From contig NZ_JACHMQ010000001.1 in NCBI RefSeq assembly GCF_014208105.1, positions 4,340,001-4,404,000 on the forward strand: DNA of 64,000 bases, read 5' to 3'. Positions within the stretch are counted from its first letter, which is position 1. Each line of letters begins with the position of its first letter. Source of the stretch: Actinomadura coerulea. GTDB lineage: Bacteria; Actinomycetota; Actinomycetes; Streptosporangiales; Streptosporangiaceae. The notes under the pieces were generated by a model that searched no databases, was not told the origin of the DNA, and saw only the letters and a program-made list of their open reading frames with translations. This document shows positions 26,865-35,650 of the stretch, one piece after another. The position numbers were made by a program, and so were the translations under genes.

Positions 26865-28644
26865 CGGAGACCGCGAACAGGACGCCGTGGGGGCGCGCGT
26901 CTCCGGTCTCGCCGTGCGGCCACGCGGCCCGGTTGAACTCCACGCACGGGCGGCCGGTGTGCTCGTCCTTGAAGCCGCGGTCGATCGAGAGCTGCTGCCT
27001 CGGGGAGATGTTCACCATGCAGACGCGGTGGTCGCCGTCGAAGGGCGACGCGGCGACGAAGTAGTTCGCCATGACGAGCCGCGTCGGCTGCCGCGTCTCC
27101 TGGTAGTAGCCGCCGGGGCCCTGCCGGAAGTTGTCCAGCGCGGCCCAGTGCGGGCCGCCGGTCGTCGGGTCCTCGACGGGGAGGACGCTCACCAGGGAAG
27201 GGCAGTCGGGCTCGGCGCCGCCGCGCGTGACCTCTTCCAGAGTGTCGATGTTGCAGCGCGTCTGCTTGCCCGCGCCGACGAGCTTGCGGATGTCCAGCAC
27301 GTACACCATGCCGGTGTCCTTGCCGCCGGACGACTCGTCCCCCCGGCGCATGACGACGTGGTACAGGTACCGGTCGTCCGCGCTGGTCTGGAGCCAGGAG
27401 CCTCCGTCCATGCCGACGCGGTTGTCCAGCGCGGGCGCGAGCCTGGTGAACGCGGTCGTGTCGTCGAAGACCTCGCGCCACGTCGGCTTCGGGTCGGTGA
27501 TGTCAGGGGTGTAGTAGATGGACGCCCCGCCCATCGTCGAGACGAACCCGCCCCGGTGGTGGCGTTCGTTGGTGAGCGCCGTCTCCATCACCACGCGCGG
27601 CTCCTCCTCGATGAGGAACGGTTCCTTGCGCGGACCGTCCGGCAGGCGGGAGACCGACAGCAGCTTCGGGCGGTCGCGATGCGCGATGTCGTAGATCCGC
27701 ACCGTGTCGCGGGCGATGTAGAAGTCGGCGGACGGGATCAGCATCAGGCTCCGCACCTCGGCGAAGTCGCTGGTGACCAGGCGGTTCAGGTCCTCGCGCA
27801 CCCGGATGCCGTGCGGGTTGGCGCAGGTCGGCGGGTCCACCTGCGGGATGCTGTGGCAGGTGTCGGGCTCGGCCGCCTCCGTGGCCGCCGGGTACTCGAC
27901 CCGCACCCTGCCGCTCTGGTCCAGCCGGAGCACCTCGCCGGGCGTCCCGGCCGCGCCGTTGCCGGTCCTGACCTCGCCGTGCGTGTACGTGCACGGGCCT
28001 GGGACGTTGGGACCGCCCATGTAGGCGCCGTAGGCGGTGCCGTCCTTCAAGGTCGTGAAGGCGTCCGGGGCCGTGCCGCAGGGGGTGTCCGTCGCGGTGA
28101 CGACGCCGCTGAGCTTGACCTGGGGAAGCTGCGCGACGTCGAACACGTACGTGGTGTCGCTGAGCAGCCCGCCCGCGTACACCTTGTCGCCCTTGTGCCA
28201 CACGTACTGCATGTGGTGCGGCTCGTTCTGCAGCAGCGGGCCGATGGTCGCCGTGTTGACGACCTTGCCGTAGTCGCGGGAGCCCCGCGTCGCGTCGATC
28301 ACCGCGAGGAAGTCGGGGTCGGCGGAGCCCTCGGCGCCGGCCTTCCCGTGCGCGGCGTGGCCCGCGGCGCCGACCGGGCCGCCCGGGACGCTCGCGTCGC
28401 CCGTCCAGACCAGCAGCCATTCCTTCCGGTGGCCTGGGCCGTTCGTCCGGACGATGTGGTTGGTGACGGTGTAGGTGGTGCCGTCGCGCCCCCTGACGCT
28501 GGACGTGCTGACGACCACGTCACCGGCTCCGGCGTCCGCCCCTGCCACGGGCTGGAACGCGACCAGGCCGGCGGCGGCCGCCGCCAGCGCGATGAGAACG
28601 ATCAACCTTCGGCGCAGTTTCGAGAACGGTTCAATGCCGACCAT
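26848..28644 (-). CDS. Secreted SBP56/methanethiol-oxidase-like beta-propeller protein
   Basis: 598 residues with a signal peptide (LIVLIALAAAAAGLVAF). The mature part shows a selenium-binding-protein 56-like propeller: PHHMQYVWHKGDKVYAGGL, ANPHGIRVREDLNRLVTSDF, and HWAALDNFRQGP. SBP56 proteins include copper-dependent methanethiol oxidases with histidine ligands, of which several candidates are visible. The start ATG 28644 has a GGGGGACAAGG-type ribosome site. Operon with the membrane protein that follows. Specificity not proven. Confidence 0.6.
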   Translation of the reverse strand: MVGIEPFSKLRRRLIVLIALAAAAAGLVAFQPVAGADAGAGDVVVSTSSVRGRDGTTYTVTNHIVRTNGPGHRKEWLLVWTGDASVPGGPVGAAGHAAHGKAGAEGSADPDFLAVIDATRGSRDYGKVVNTATIGPLLQNEPHHMQYVWHKGDKVYAGGLLSDTTYVFDVAQLPQVKLSGVVTATDTPCGTAPDAFTTLKDGTAYGAYMGGPNVPGPCTYTHGEVRTGNGAAGTPGEVLRLDQSGRVRVEYPAATEAAEPDTCHSIPQVDPPTCANPHGIRVREDLNRLVTSDFAEVRSLMLIPSADFYIARDTVRIYDIAHRDRPKLLSVSRLPDGPRKEPFLIEEEPRVVMETALTNERHHRGGFVSTMGGASIYYTPDITDPKPTWREVFDDTTAFTRLAPALDNRVGMDGGSWLQTSADDRYLYHVVMRRGDESSGGKDTGMVYVLDIRKLVGAGKQTRCNIDTLEEVTRGGAEPDCPSLVSVLPVEDPTTGGPHWAALDNFRQGPGGYYQETRQPTRLVMANYFVAASPFDGDHRVCMVNISPRQQLSIDRGFKDEHTGRPCVEFNRAAWPHGETGDARPHGVLFAVSDADVR

Positions 28645-28694
28645 GGCCTTGTCCCCCGTGTTTCCGCAGGCGGGATCGCCGATCGGCGTCAATT

Positions 28695-28711
28695 TACTAT
28701 ACTAATTACTA
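28695..28711. repeat. Three TACTA direct repeats in promoter of SBP56-like gene
   Basis: TACTA occurs at 28695-28699, 28700-28704 and 28707-28711 within AT-rich sequence that is rare in this genome, ~50 bp upstream of the reverse-strand start. It may be a promoter or a repressor site. Confidence 0.35.
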
Positions 28712-29046
28712 GCTATCCAGAGTCGGATGCACAGCATGCCGACCCGAGGGCGGAAGGGCGCGCGGATTACGTCCCGGCCGTCCGCGGACGCCTAGACGTG
28801 AAGGATTTCCGCGTCCGGGGGCCCCGTTCCACAACGGTGTTGCCGGGGATTCGGCCCGACGCTCCGCCAAGCCGGGCTTCCCGCGTCCCACACCGCACGG
28901 CCGACACGCTCCCGTCGAACCGCACAGGGAGGCCGCAGCTCACACACCTGCTGGTCAGCGCATACGCGTCCCCCGAGGACCCCACCCGGCTCCTCGCTCA
29001 GCGATTCCACATTCCCGCCAACGCGGAGTGAACTGAGAAGTCAATG

Positions 29047-29067
29047 AGCCGTCCTCTCCGGACGGCT
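29047..29067. terminator. Hairpin in long intergenic region
   Basis: A perfect 8-bp stem (AGCCGTCC with GGACGGCT) and a 5-nt loop. No gene ends directly at it, so the role is unclear. Confidence 0.4.
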
Positions 29068-29401
29068 TCCTCGGCGCCGACCGGCCCGCAACATCCGGCC
29101 ACCCGGCCACCGATCGCGCCGCTCCTCCCGCCATTCCCCATAAGCCGCGCCCGCGGACCGGAACTTCGCTACATAATCCGCTAGCTGACCGAATCCGGCC
29201 GCCGTCCGAGGTTTGGGTTAAGCGCTTCGACGACAAGGCTCCCTCGGTGGCGCTGGGCCGGAGTCACCGGCCCCCCACCGCTCACGACGCGCCCCCGGCC
29301 GAGCACCTCGCGCGGGCCGGTGTCGATTTCGCGGGCGGGCGTTCGTGTAGGAGGTGACGGGGCTGCGACCGGCGGCCCGCGCTGCGGAAGGGGCCGGATC
29401 A

Positions 29402-30010
29402 ATGCGTTCGATCAGCGTCACGATGTTCGTCACCCTCGACGGAGTGGTCCAGGGGCTGGGGCGCCCGGACGAGGACACCCGCGGCGGGTTCGCCCACGGA
29501 GGCTGGGGCCCGCAGTACAACGACGAGGTGATGGGCCGCGAGATGGCCAAGGGGATGGCCAACGCCGGAGCCATGCTGTTCGGCCGCCGGACGTGGGAGG
29601 ACTTCCTCAACGCGTGGGGCCGGGCCACCGACGGCAACCCGTTCACCACGCACATGAACGCGGCCACGAAGTACGTGGTGTCGAAGACCCTGGACGACGC
29701 GGACGCGTGGGAGAACTCGATCCTCCTGCGCGGCGAGGCCGTCGAGACGGTGGCGGATCTGAAGTCCCGGCCGGGCGGGAACCTCGCGATCAACGGCAGC
29801 GCCGCACTGGTCCGGAGCCTGCATGCCGCCGGCCTGATCGACCACTACACGCTGCTGATCCACCCGCTGACCCTCGGCTCCGGCAAGCGCCTCTTCGAGG
29901 GCCCCGCCCCCCTGACCGAGCTCGCCCTGACCGAAACCGTCACCACCCCCAAGGGCGTATTCATCACCCACTACACCCGCCGCCGGCCTTCTTCCGGCCG
30001 GCCGGAGTAG
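29402..30010 (+). CDS. Dihydrofolate reductase-fold (RibD C-terminal) family protein
   Basis: 202 residues. The N-terminal strand ISVTMFVTLDGVVQG, LFGRRTWEDF, KYVVSKTL, and INGSAALVRSL with LIHPLTLGSGKRLFEG are typical of the RibD_C/DHFR-like reductase family. It probably reduces a small metabolite with NADPH. Start ATG 29402. Confidence 0.88.
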   Translation: MRSISVTMFVTLDGVVQGLGRPDEDTRGGFAHGGWGPQYNDEVMGREMAKGMANAGAMLFGRRTWEDFLNAWGRATDGNPFTTHMNAATKYVVSKTLDDADAWENSILLRGEAVETVADLKSRPGGNLAINGSAALVRSLHAAGLIDHYTLLIHPLTLGSGKRLFEGPAPLTELALTETVTTPKGVFITHYTRRRPSSGRPE

Positions 30011-30175
30011 CAAAAATGTCACTTGAAGCGTTCATCGACAAACGCGGCGGCCTCCTGTTCCCTCCATAAGAGGAAACGGGAAACACCGGGAGCCACTTGT
30101 CCAGTCGGCCTTGTCTCCCGCAGTCTTGCTGGTGGTGGCTCCCGGACAGTCCAGCCGACTGCGACGGAGGTTCAA

Positions 30176-31468
30176 GTGGTCCAGCTAGCCACCACTTTCG
30201 GAGAGGAACTTCGACGAAGACGCCTGGCGGCCGGCTTCAGCCTTACCGGTCTGGCTCAGCGGGTTCATTACAGCAAGAGCCAGCTCAGCAAGGTCGAGCG
30301 AGGGATCAAGAGCCCCAGCCGGGAACTGGTGCGCCTCTGCGACGCCGCACTCGACGCCGGGGGGACGCTCGTCGCCCTGACTCAGGAGAACCGCTCCAGC
30401 GATCAGGTCACCGCAGAAACAGGTTCTGAGGAGGAGGAGGTGTGGCTAATGCAATTGTCCCCCGACGGCCAGAGCCGGTTCCTACCGATAAGCCGCCGAC
30501 AGGCGGTCATGACCGGCGCCGCATCGGTTGCGGGCATGAGCATCGGTCGGCCTGCCGTTCATAGCGAAAAAGAAGATACTTCTCTTCTCGGATCGTATCG
30601 ATCCCTCTTCGATCAGTATCGACAACTCGGTCAGGCGTCCAACGCCGGGCCGCTGGTACCCGTCCTCATAGCCCAGACCCATGCTCTCCAGGAACTGTCC
30701 CGCCACGTGGGGGCCGGTACGCGTCAGGGGCTGCTGCGGCTGGGATCCCGCTACGCCGAGTACATCGGCTGGCTGGTGCAGGAGAACGGAGACGATGCCG
30801 GCGCCCTGTGGTGGACCCGGCGTGCCGTCGAGCTTGCGGACGCCAGCGGCGATCACAATCTCGCCGCCTATGCGTTGGTCCGCCGCGCCCTCGTCACCCT
30901 CTACCGTGACGACGCCGAACAGACGATCGGGTTGGCCCGGCAGGCGCAGTCGGGCGGAGAACCACCCCGGATCCGGGGTCTGGCCGCACAGCGGGAAGCC
31001 CAAGGACACGCGCTGGCCGGTGATTACGACTCGTGCATGCGGTGTCTGGATCAGGCGCGCACTCTGCTCGCCCAGCATGCGGAGAGCGCGGAGTCCCCCG
31101 TCATCGGCACAACGAACCTTCCGGATCCGGCCGAGATGGTCCGAGGCTGGTGCCTGTACGACCTGGGCCGGCCTGGCGCAGCCGCCCAGGTCATCGCGAC
31201 GCAACTGGCACAAGTGCCCGAGGGGGCCGTGCGCACGCGAGTCCGCTTCGGTGTCCGCGGGGCGCTGGCTCACGCCGCGGACGGTGAAATCGATCAGGCC
31301 TGTCTGCTGACCCGGGGGCTATTGAGGGACATCACCACGATCGGCTCGGCGACGGTCTTCGCCGATCTGCGTGCCCTGGCGCGGACTCTCTCGCGTCACC
31401 CGAAGAACCCGTCTGTGAGCGAACTGATGCCCGGACTCGGGACAGCGCTTCGAGCCGCTGTCCCGTAG
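30176..31468 (+). CDS. XRE-type helix-turn-helix regulator with TPR-like domain
   Basis: 430 residues. HTH: LRRRRLAAGFSLTGLAQRVH and SKSQLSKVERGIKSPS. The middle has the SRRQAVMTGAASVAGMSIG segment usual in this actinobacterial family, and the rest is helical, TPR-like. GTG 30176 has GGAGG 5 nt upstream. It is 13 bp upstream of the TIR gene and probably part of the same operon, so it may control the island or serve as an associated sensor. Confidence 0.82.
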   Translation: MVQLATTFGEELRRRRLAAGFSLTGLAQRVHYSKSQLSKVERGIKSPSRELVRLCDAALDAGGTLVALTQENRSSDQVTAETGSEEEEVWLMQLSPDGQSRFLPISRRQAVMTGAASVAGMSIGRPAVHSEKEDTSLLGSYRSLFDQYRQLGQASNAGPLVPVLIAQTHALQELSRHVGAGTRQGLLRLGSRYAEYIGWLVQENGDDAGALWWTRRAVELADASGDHNLAAYALVRRALVTLYRDDAEQTIGLARQAQSGGEPPRIRGLAAQREAQGHALAGDYDSCMRCLDQARTLLAQHAESAESPVIGTTNLPDPAEMVRGWCLYDLGRPGAAAQVIATQLAQVPEGAVRTRVRFGVRGALAHAADGEIDQACLLTRGLLRDITTIGSATVFADLRALARTLSRHPKNPSVSELMPGLGTALRAAVP

Positions 31469-31481
31469 TGAGGAGACCAGA

Positions 31482-32207
31482 ATGCAGATCGTCTTCGTCA
31501 ACTACCGCACCGGCGACGGCGACGAAGCCGCCGCCCTGCTGGAGCGAGGTCTGTCCGACAGGTTCGGCCGGGAGAAGATCTTCCGGGCCACGACCTCCAT
31601 CAGCCCTGGCCGGTCTTATCCGGAAGAGCTGCTGAACGCCGTGCGCCACAGCGTCGTCATGCTCGCCGTGATCGGACCTGGGTGGGCCCGCGACCCGAGG
31701 TTGCGGGAGGAGGACGACTGGGTCCGCCGGGAAATCCTGGAGGCGCGTGCCTCGGGAGCCACCGTCATCCCGGTGCTGAAGGGCCGGACGACCGAACGTT
31801 TGAAGGCGGCGGACCTGCCGAGCGAGCTGAAGTGCCTGGCCGAGATTCAATCTCTGCGCCTGGACCCCCGGGACTGCGAAGGGGATTTGCGACACATCGG
31901 CGATTTCCTGGCCCGGCTCGTCCCCGAACTGGGCCGAGCGGAGCAGGAGTCTTCCGGTTTCGCCGGTATGGCCGACGTGCACAACACCGTGAGCGCCCCT
32001 CGAGGAACGGTCATCCAGGGGCGCGACATCCGCGGTGACGTCGGCACCGTCGTCAAGGGCAACCACGGCCCAGTCCACACCGGGAAGGGCGACATCAACC
32101 AGAACTCCCCTCAGTTCTCCGGCGATGGGGCGACCTACGTCCAGGGCGACAACCACGGTGGTGTCAACCACCGCTTCGGCAGGACCCGCGGGGAGGAAGG
32201 GGGGTGA
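31482..32207 (+). CDS. TIR-domain protein with amyloid-like/RHIM-like tail
   Basis: 241 residues. Residues ~1-150 form a TIR domain: IVFVNYRTGDG (first strand), IFRATTSISPGRSYPEEL, VVMLAVIGPGW, and DDWVRREI, whose E84 matches the catalytic glutamate of TIR NADases such as SARM1 E642. The tail (~165-231) is Gly/Asn/His-rich with repeated short units: GTVIQGRDIRGDV, PVHTGKGDINQN (197-208), ATYVQGDNHGGVNH. The VIQG core resembles a RHIM-like amyloid motif. The likely role is NAD+ depletion on activation. ATG 31482; the stop overlaps the next start (GTGA). Confidence 0.8.
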   Translation: MQIVFVNYRTGDGDEAAALLERGLSDRFGREKIFRATTSISPGRSYPEELLNAVRHSVVMLAVIGPGWARDPRLREEDDWVRREILEARASGATVIPVLKGRTTERLKAADLPSELKCLAEIQSLRLDPRDCEGDLRHIGDFLARLVPELGRAEQESSGFAGMADVHNTVSAPRGTVIQGRDIRGDVGTVVKGNHGPVHTGKGDINQNSPQFSGDGATYVQGDNHGGVNHRFGRTRGEEGG

Positions 32208-34108
32208 ACGACTCCTTCGAGACGCACGTGTTCGGGGCCCCCGGGAGCTTTCACGCAGGGAACGGAGACATCAACAACATAATCACGCTCCCGAGCACGC
32301 TGGGTACGTCGCCGCGGAAGAAGCCGGCGGATGAGCTGTGGTGGCTGAGACGTCGCTTCGTAGAGCCGGCCGGGCTGGCCGAGGCACGGGAGATCCTCGA
32401 GGCCTCGCACACCGTGTTCATCGATGGGACACCAGGTAGCGGCCGAGTCGCGGCAGCTCAAATCCTTCTGCAGGGTCTCCAGGACGACGCCGGGCAGCTT
32501 CATCAACTGGTACCGCAAGAAGAAGAGAACGCCCCGCGCATCGATCGTACCCATGTCGGCGACGGTGAGCTTGTATGGCTCGACCTCTCAGCGCTCACCG
32601 GGACGCGTTGGGAGGAGGTCCACGCGGAGCTCTCCTCGCTGCGTGCGACCGTGCAGAAACGCGACGCCTACCTTGCCGTCATCCTGCCGGACAAGGCGGC
32701 GCCCCTCGACCCGACCTTGGCCCCTTACCGCGCTAGAATTGAGCGCCCTGCGGTAGCTGAAGTGCTGGTGCGTTATCTGCAGGTCGAGAAGATTGACCGG
32801 CCCACACCGCTGCCTCCACTCCGGTTCTTGGCAACCGCCCGGCGCATGGAAGACATCCCCGCCTACGTGGACCTCATCCGCCGGGCTCGGGATGAGCACC
32901 GCGAAGGCGACTTCACGATGTGGAGCGAGGCTGCTTTCACCGCCTGGTCCGGTCAGGCGCAGGATGTGGCCGAACAGATGGCCGCGCTGATCACCGGCCA
33001 AGAGCGCGCCCTGCTCATCACCGTCGCCATGCTTCACGAAGCCCACGCCGACGTCGTGCACCGCGCCAGCGCGGCCCTTCTCGACCGCGCGGAACATCCC
33101 CCCGAAGATCTTCCGTTGCTGGAGCATGCGTTTCTCGACAAGAGACTTCATGAAATCGGTGCGCGGCTCGATGATTGCGGCACGGTGCAGTTCGCCAAAC
33201 TCGACTACGATGCCGCGGTCCGGTCGTACTTCTGGACGCATATGCCAGGCCTTCACGACACCTTGCGGGACTGGGTCGTAAGCACGGTCGACTCGCCGGA
33301 CCTATCGCCACTCGAGCGGAAGAATCTGGTCGAGCGTTTCACCGCCCAGTGCCTGCTGCATGAGCGGTACGGGCAGGTTCTGGCTTCGCTTCTGAACCAA
33401 CTGACCGCACTTCCCACTACAGGACGAAAGATGGAGGCCGCCGCTCAGGTGCTGCAGCGCGGCCTCCGGGACGAGAAGCAGGGACGATTCTTCCGGCGGC
33501 AGATATACAACTGGTCGCGCATTTCCAACCTTTCGAGCCAGATCGCCGAACTGATCATCGCGGCGTGCCGGGACGAGATGATGGTGAAATATCCCGCAGA
33601 AGCACTGGTCCGTCTGCATCACCTGGCGCGGCGCGAGACGGGCACCCGCGCCCGCGACACCCTCGTAGCGCTCGTGAACGATGCACCGCGACTTCGCCGG
33701 CAGATGCTGGCACGCTTAACGGAAGCCACGTTTGAACCAGGCAAGTTCTCTTCGGATGTCACCCTCTTTATGGAACTCGCTGATCCTGAGGCACTCACCG
33801 CGCTCGGTAGACGCAACTATGCTCTGGTCGCCGAAAAAACCATTCGACGTCAGTTGACCTACGGCTGGTCCCTTGTCTTCGCGCAACTCCCTTACGGAAA
33901 GTGGACTCCGTTCGTCCGACGCTGGCTGACCGTCGCCGTCGAAGACGACCATCATCGCGACACCCTTATCGACATTATCGTCCATGCGGCCAGCGGGGAC
34001 GTGATCCTTCTGTCTCGCTTCTACGAGATGACACGCACGACGCCGTCGCTGATTCCGCTCAGCACACTGATCAGTCAGCGCTTCGGCACCTTTTCACACA
34101 GTCAGTAG
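32204..34108 (+). CDS. Large STAND/P-loop-like protein with shared N-terminal motif
   Basis: 634 residues. The N-terminus carries SFHAGNGDINN (15-25), matching PVHTGKGDINQN in the TIR tail. A degenerate Walker A, DGTPGSGR (74-81, Arg in place of the usual Lys), is followed by a possible Walker B, LVWLDLSAL. The remaining ~450 residues are helical and probably form repeats. It is likely a sensor or regulator of the TIR protein, by analogy with NLR-effector gene pairs; this is inference. The GTG start overlaps the TIR stop. Confidence 0.65.
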   Translation: MNDSFETHVFGAPGSFHAGNGDINNIITLPSTLGTSPRKKPADELWWLRRRFVEPAGLAEAREILEASHTVFIDGTPGSGRVAAAQILLQGLQDDAGQLHQLVPQEEENAPRIDRTHVGDGELVWLDLSALTGTRWEEVHAELSSLRATVQKRDAYLAVILPDKAAPLDPTLAPYRARIERPAVAEVLVRYLQVEKIDRPTPLPPLRFLATARRMEDIPAYVDLIRRARDEHREGDFTMWSEAAFTAWSGQAQDVAEQMAALITGQERALLITVAMLHEAHADVVHRASAALLDRAEHPPEDLPLLEHAFLDKRLHEIGARLDDCGTVQFAKLDYDAAVRSYFWTHMPGLHDTLRDWVVSTVDSPDLSPLERKNLVERFTAQCLLHERYGQVLASLLNQLTALPTTGRKMEAAAQVLQRGLRDEKQGRFFRRQIYNWSRISNLSSQIAELIIAACRDEMMVKYPAEALVRLHHLARRETGTRARDTLVALVNDAPRLRRQMLARLTEATFEPGKFSSDVTLFMELADPEALTALGRRNYALVAEKTIRRQLTYGWSLVFAQLPYGKWTPFVRRWLTVAVEDDHHRDTLIDIIVHAASGDVILLSRFYEMTRTTPSLIPLSTLISQRFGTFSHSQ

Positions 34109-34140
34109 ACCACCATCCACGCAGAAATCAGGAGAGAACC

Positions 34141-35214
34141 GTGTGTGCGGGACGAAACGTCACGACAATCTACTTCGCGGCCACTGCGGGAGCAGTCCTC
34201 GCTGGCCTGATGCTCTTCGCCCCTTGGCCACTGTGGGCGGCCTTCGCCGCCACATTCGCGATCTTTGGTCTGCTGCTTTTCCGGACAAGGAACACGAGAA
34301 GTCAGCCGAAGGGGGGTTCGCTGCCGGCAGCGTTCGCATTCGCGCCGGCCCCGGCTGCGGACGTCAGAGCGACGCGTCTGCCCGACGTCCTGCTGCCCAG
34401 CGAGTCTCCGGACTACCGGTTCCAGTTCTCCGCCATGGTGATGTGGTCGCCGACGGCGACTGAGACGGCCGAATCCGAGACCAACTATGCCGCCCTCGCG
34501 GTGAACGCGATTTTGGAGCGGGCCCGCGGACTCACCGAGCTACGAGATCCCGGACATGCCTCGCTCGTCCAGCATGAACTGGCCGGGGCGCTGGGCGAAA
34601 TGCAGGTGGACTCGACAAAACGTCTGCTCGCCAGGGCCGAGTCGGTCCGGCTCGCGCTTCCCGGACCTGACCAGGAGCGTTTGGACAAGCTCGCCGAAGT
34701 CCGCAAGGAAGAGGCCATCTGGGAACACGAGCGCAAATACGAACAAAATAGACGCGACTATCTACAGCATGACGTGTTGAAGGACCCCGGGAGCGCCGTT
34801 GTGTGGTGGCTCGCGAAGAACGACGATCAAGTGGATCGGACGGTGAAGGACATCGGCCTGCTCGCACAACTCTCGTCCGCAGCCAACAACGCCGCGATAC
34901 CGCAGACGTTCCTTCCCTTCCTATCCCAGTTCACGGCACCCGATGACTTATTCACCGATGACCTGCCGACCATGAACGGGGCAGCCGCGGCGGCCTCAAC
35001 AGGATACGGGGAGCCTGATCAGGACGGCTTCGAGGCCTTCTTCAACGCCATGGGATTCAGCCATTCGGATCCTCGCCGCCGTCTACTTGCTCGACAATTT
35101 GCCGAATTGGCCACCAAGCACGGACGCCAGGATGTCGCCGAAGAACTCATCCGCCGGTACGACCCGCCAGGCGAATCCGATGTAAATGAAGAAGGATGGC
35201 CCGATGGAAGCTGA
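34141..35214 (+). CDS. Two-helix membrane protein in the TIR island
   Basis: 357 residues. Two adjacent membrane helices (~IYFAATAGAVLAGLMLFAP and LWAAFAATFAIFGLLLF) are followed by a linker, a region with a beta-like start (YRFQFSAMVMWS), and a long charged helix (about EERKYEQNRRDYLQ) consistent with an SPFH-like or coiled-coil arrangement. GTG 34141 has AGGAGAG upstream. No family recognised. It may anchor the system to the membrane or form the membrane-acting part. Confidence 0.6.
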   Translation: MCAGRNVTTIYFAATAGAVLAGLMLFAPWPLWAAFAATFAIFGLLLFRTRNTRSQPKGGSLPAAFAFAPAPAADVRATRLPDVLLPSESPDYRFQFSAMVMWSPTATETAESETNYAALAVNAILERARGLTELRDPGHASLVQHELAGALGEMQVDSTKRLLARAESVRLALPGPDQERLDKLAEVRKEEAIWEHERKYEQNRRDYLQHDVLKDPGSAVVWWLAKNDDQVDRTVKDIGLLAQLSSAANNAAIPQTFLPFLSQFTAPDDLFTDDLPTMNGAAAAASTGYGEPDQDGFEAFFNAMGFSHSDPRRRLLARQFAELATKHGRQDVAEELIRRYDPPGESDVNEEGWPDGS

Positions 35215-35650
35215 ACTCTCCGCACTTGCGAGCGCCGGAGCGACCGCACTCGTCGGACTGATGGTCTCAGATTCCTGGTCACAGGCGAAAGGCGGTTTGG
35301 CGCGCCTGTTCGGGCGCCACGGTCCGGCGGACGCTCCACTTCAGGAACTGGAGTGCTCGCGAATGGAAATATTGGCGGCACACCTTGCTCACGATGTTTC
35401 GAGGGTCGAGGAGATAGGAGATCATTGGCGTGGCCGCCTGGAGTCGCTTCTCTACGCAGACGCCACTGCAGAAGAGGAGGTTCGGCGCCTTCTCACCACA
35501 CGAGCAGCACGCTCGGCAGGCTCGGTCTCCAACTTCAACAGCGGTGATGTGAGATACGGCTCCGTCATCCAGGCCGGTCAGATCTCGGGTGACTTTAACC
35601 TCGCACCGCCGTCCGGGGAGCCCGGCCCTACCTGCGATCGATCATCGTAG
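35204..35650 (+). CDS. Small protein ending in a RHIM-like amyloid motif
   Basis: 148 residues. The helical N-terminus (SALASAGATALVGLMVSDSW) may be a small effector or adaptor. The C-terminus has SVSNFNSGDVRYGSVIQAGQ then ISGDF (~107-131), which fits the pattern of actinobacterial RHIM-like amyloid signalling motifs (Gly/Asn-rich with a VQ core). The TIR tail contains a related GTVIQGRDIRGDV. ATG 35204 has AAGGA upstream; its start overlaps the membrane-protein gene by 11 bp. An in-frame start at 35186 is possible. Confidence 0.65.
   Translation: MEAELSALASAGATALVGLMVSDSWSQAKGGLARLFGRHGPADAPLQELECSRMEILAAHLAHDVSRVEEIGDHWRGRLESLLYADATAEEEVRRLLTTRAARSAGSVSNFNSGDVRYGSVIQAGQISGDFNLAPPSGEPGPTCDRSS

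Larger units (their letters stand above)
28645..29401. other. Long intergenic region
   Basis: About 757 bp without a convincing gene. It contains AT-rich direct repeats at 28695-28711 near the reverse-strand start and a hairpin at 29047-29067. Several short open frames, one with a CxxC pattern, have no start signal or family match. Confidence 0.55.

Noticed and set aside
28767-28985. Reverse-strand ORF with CxxC pattern as a small zinc protein
   Set aside because: Only a few Cys residues, no ribosome site and no family match.
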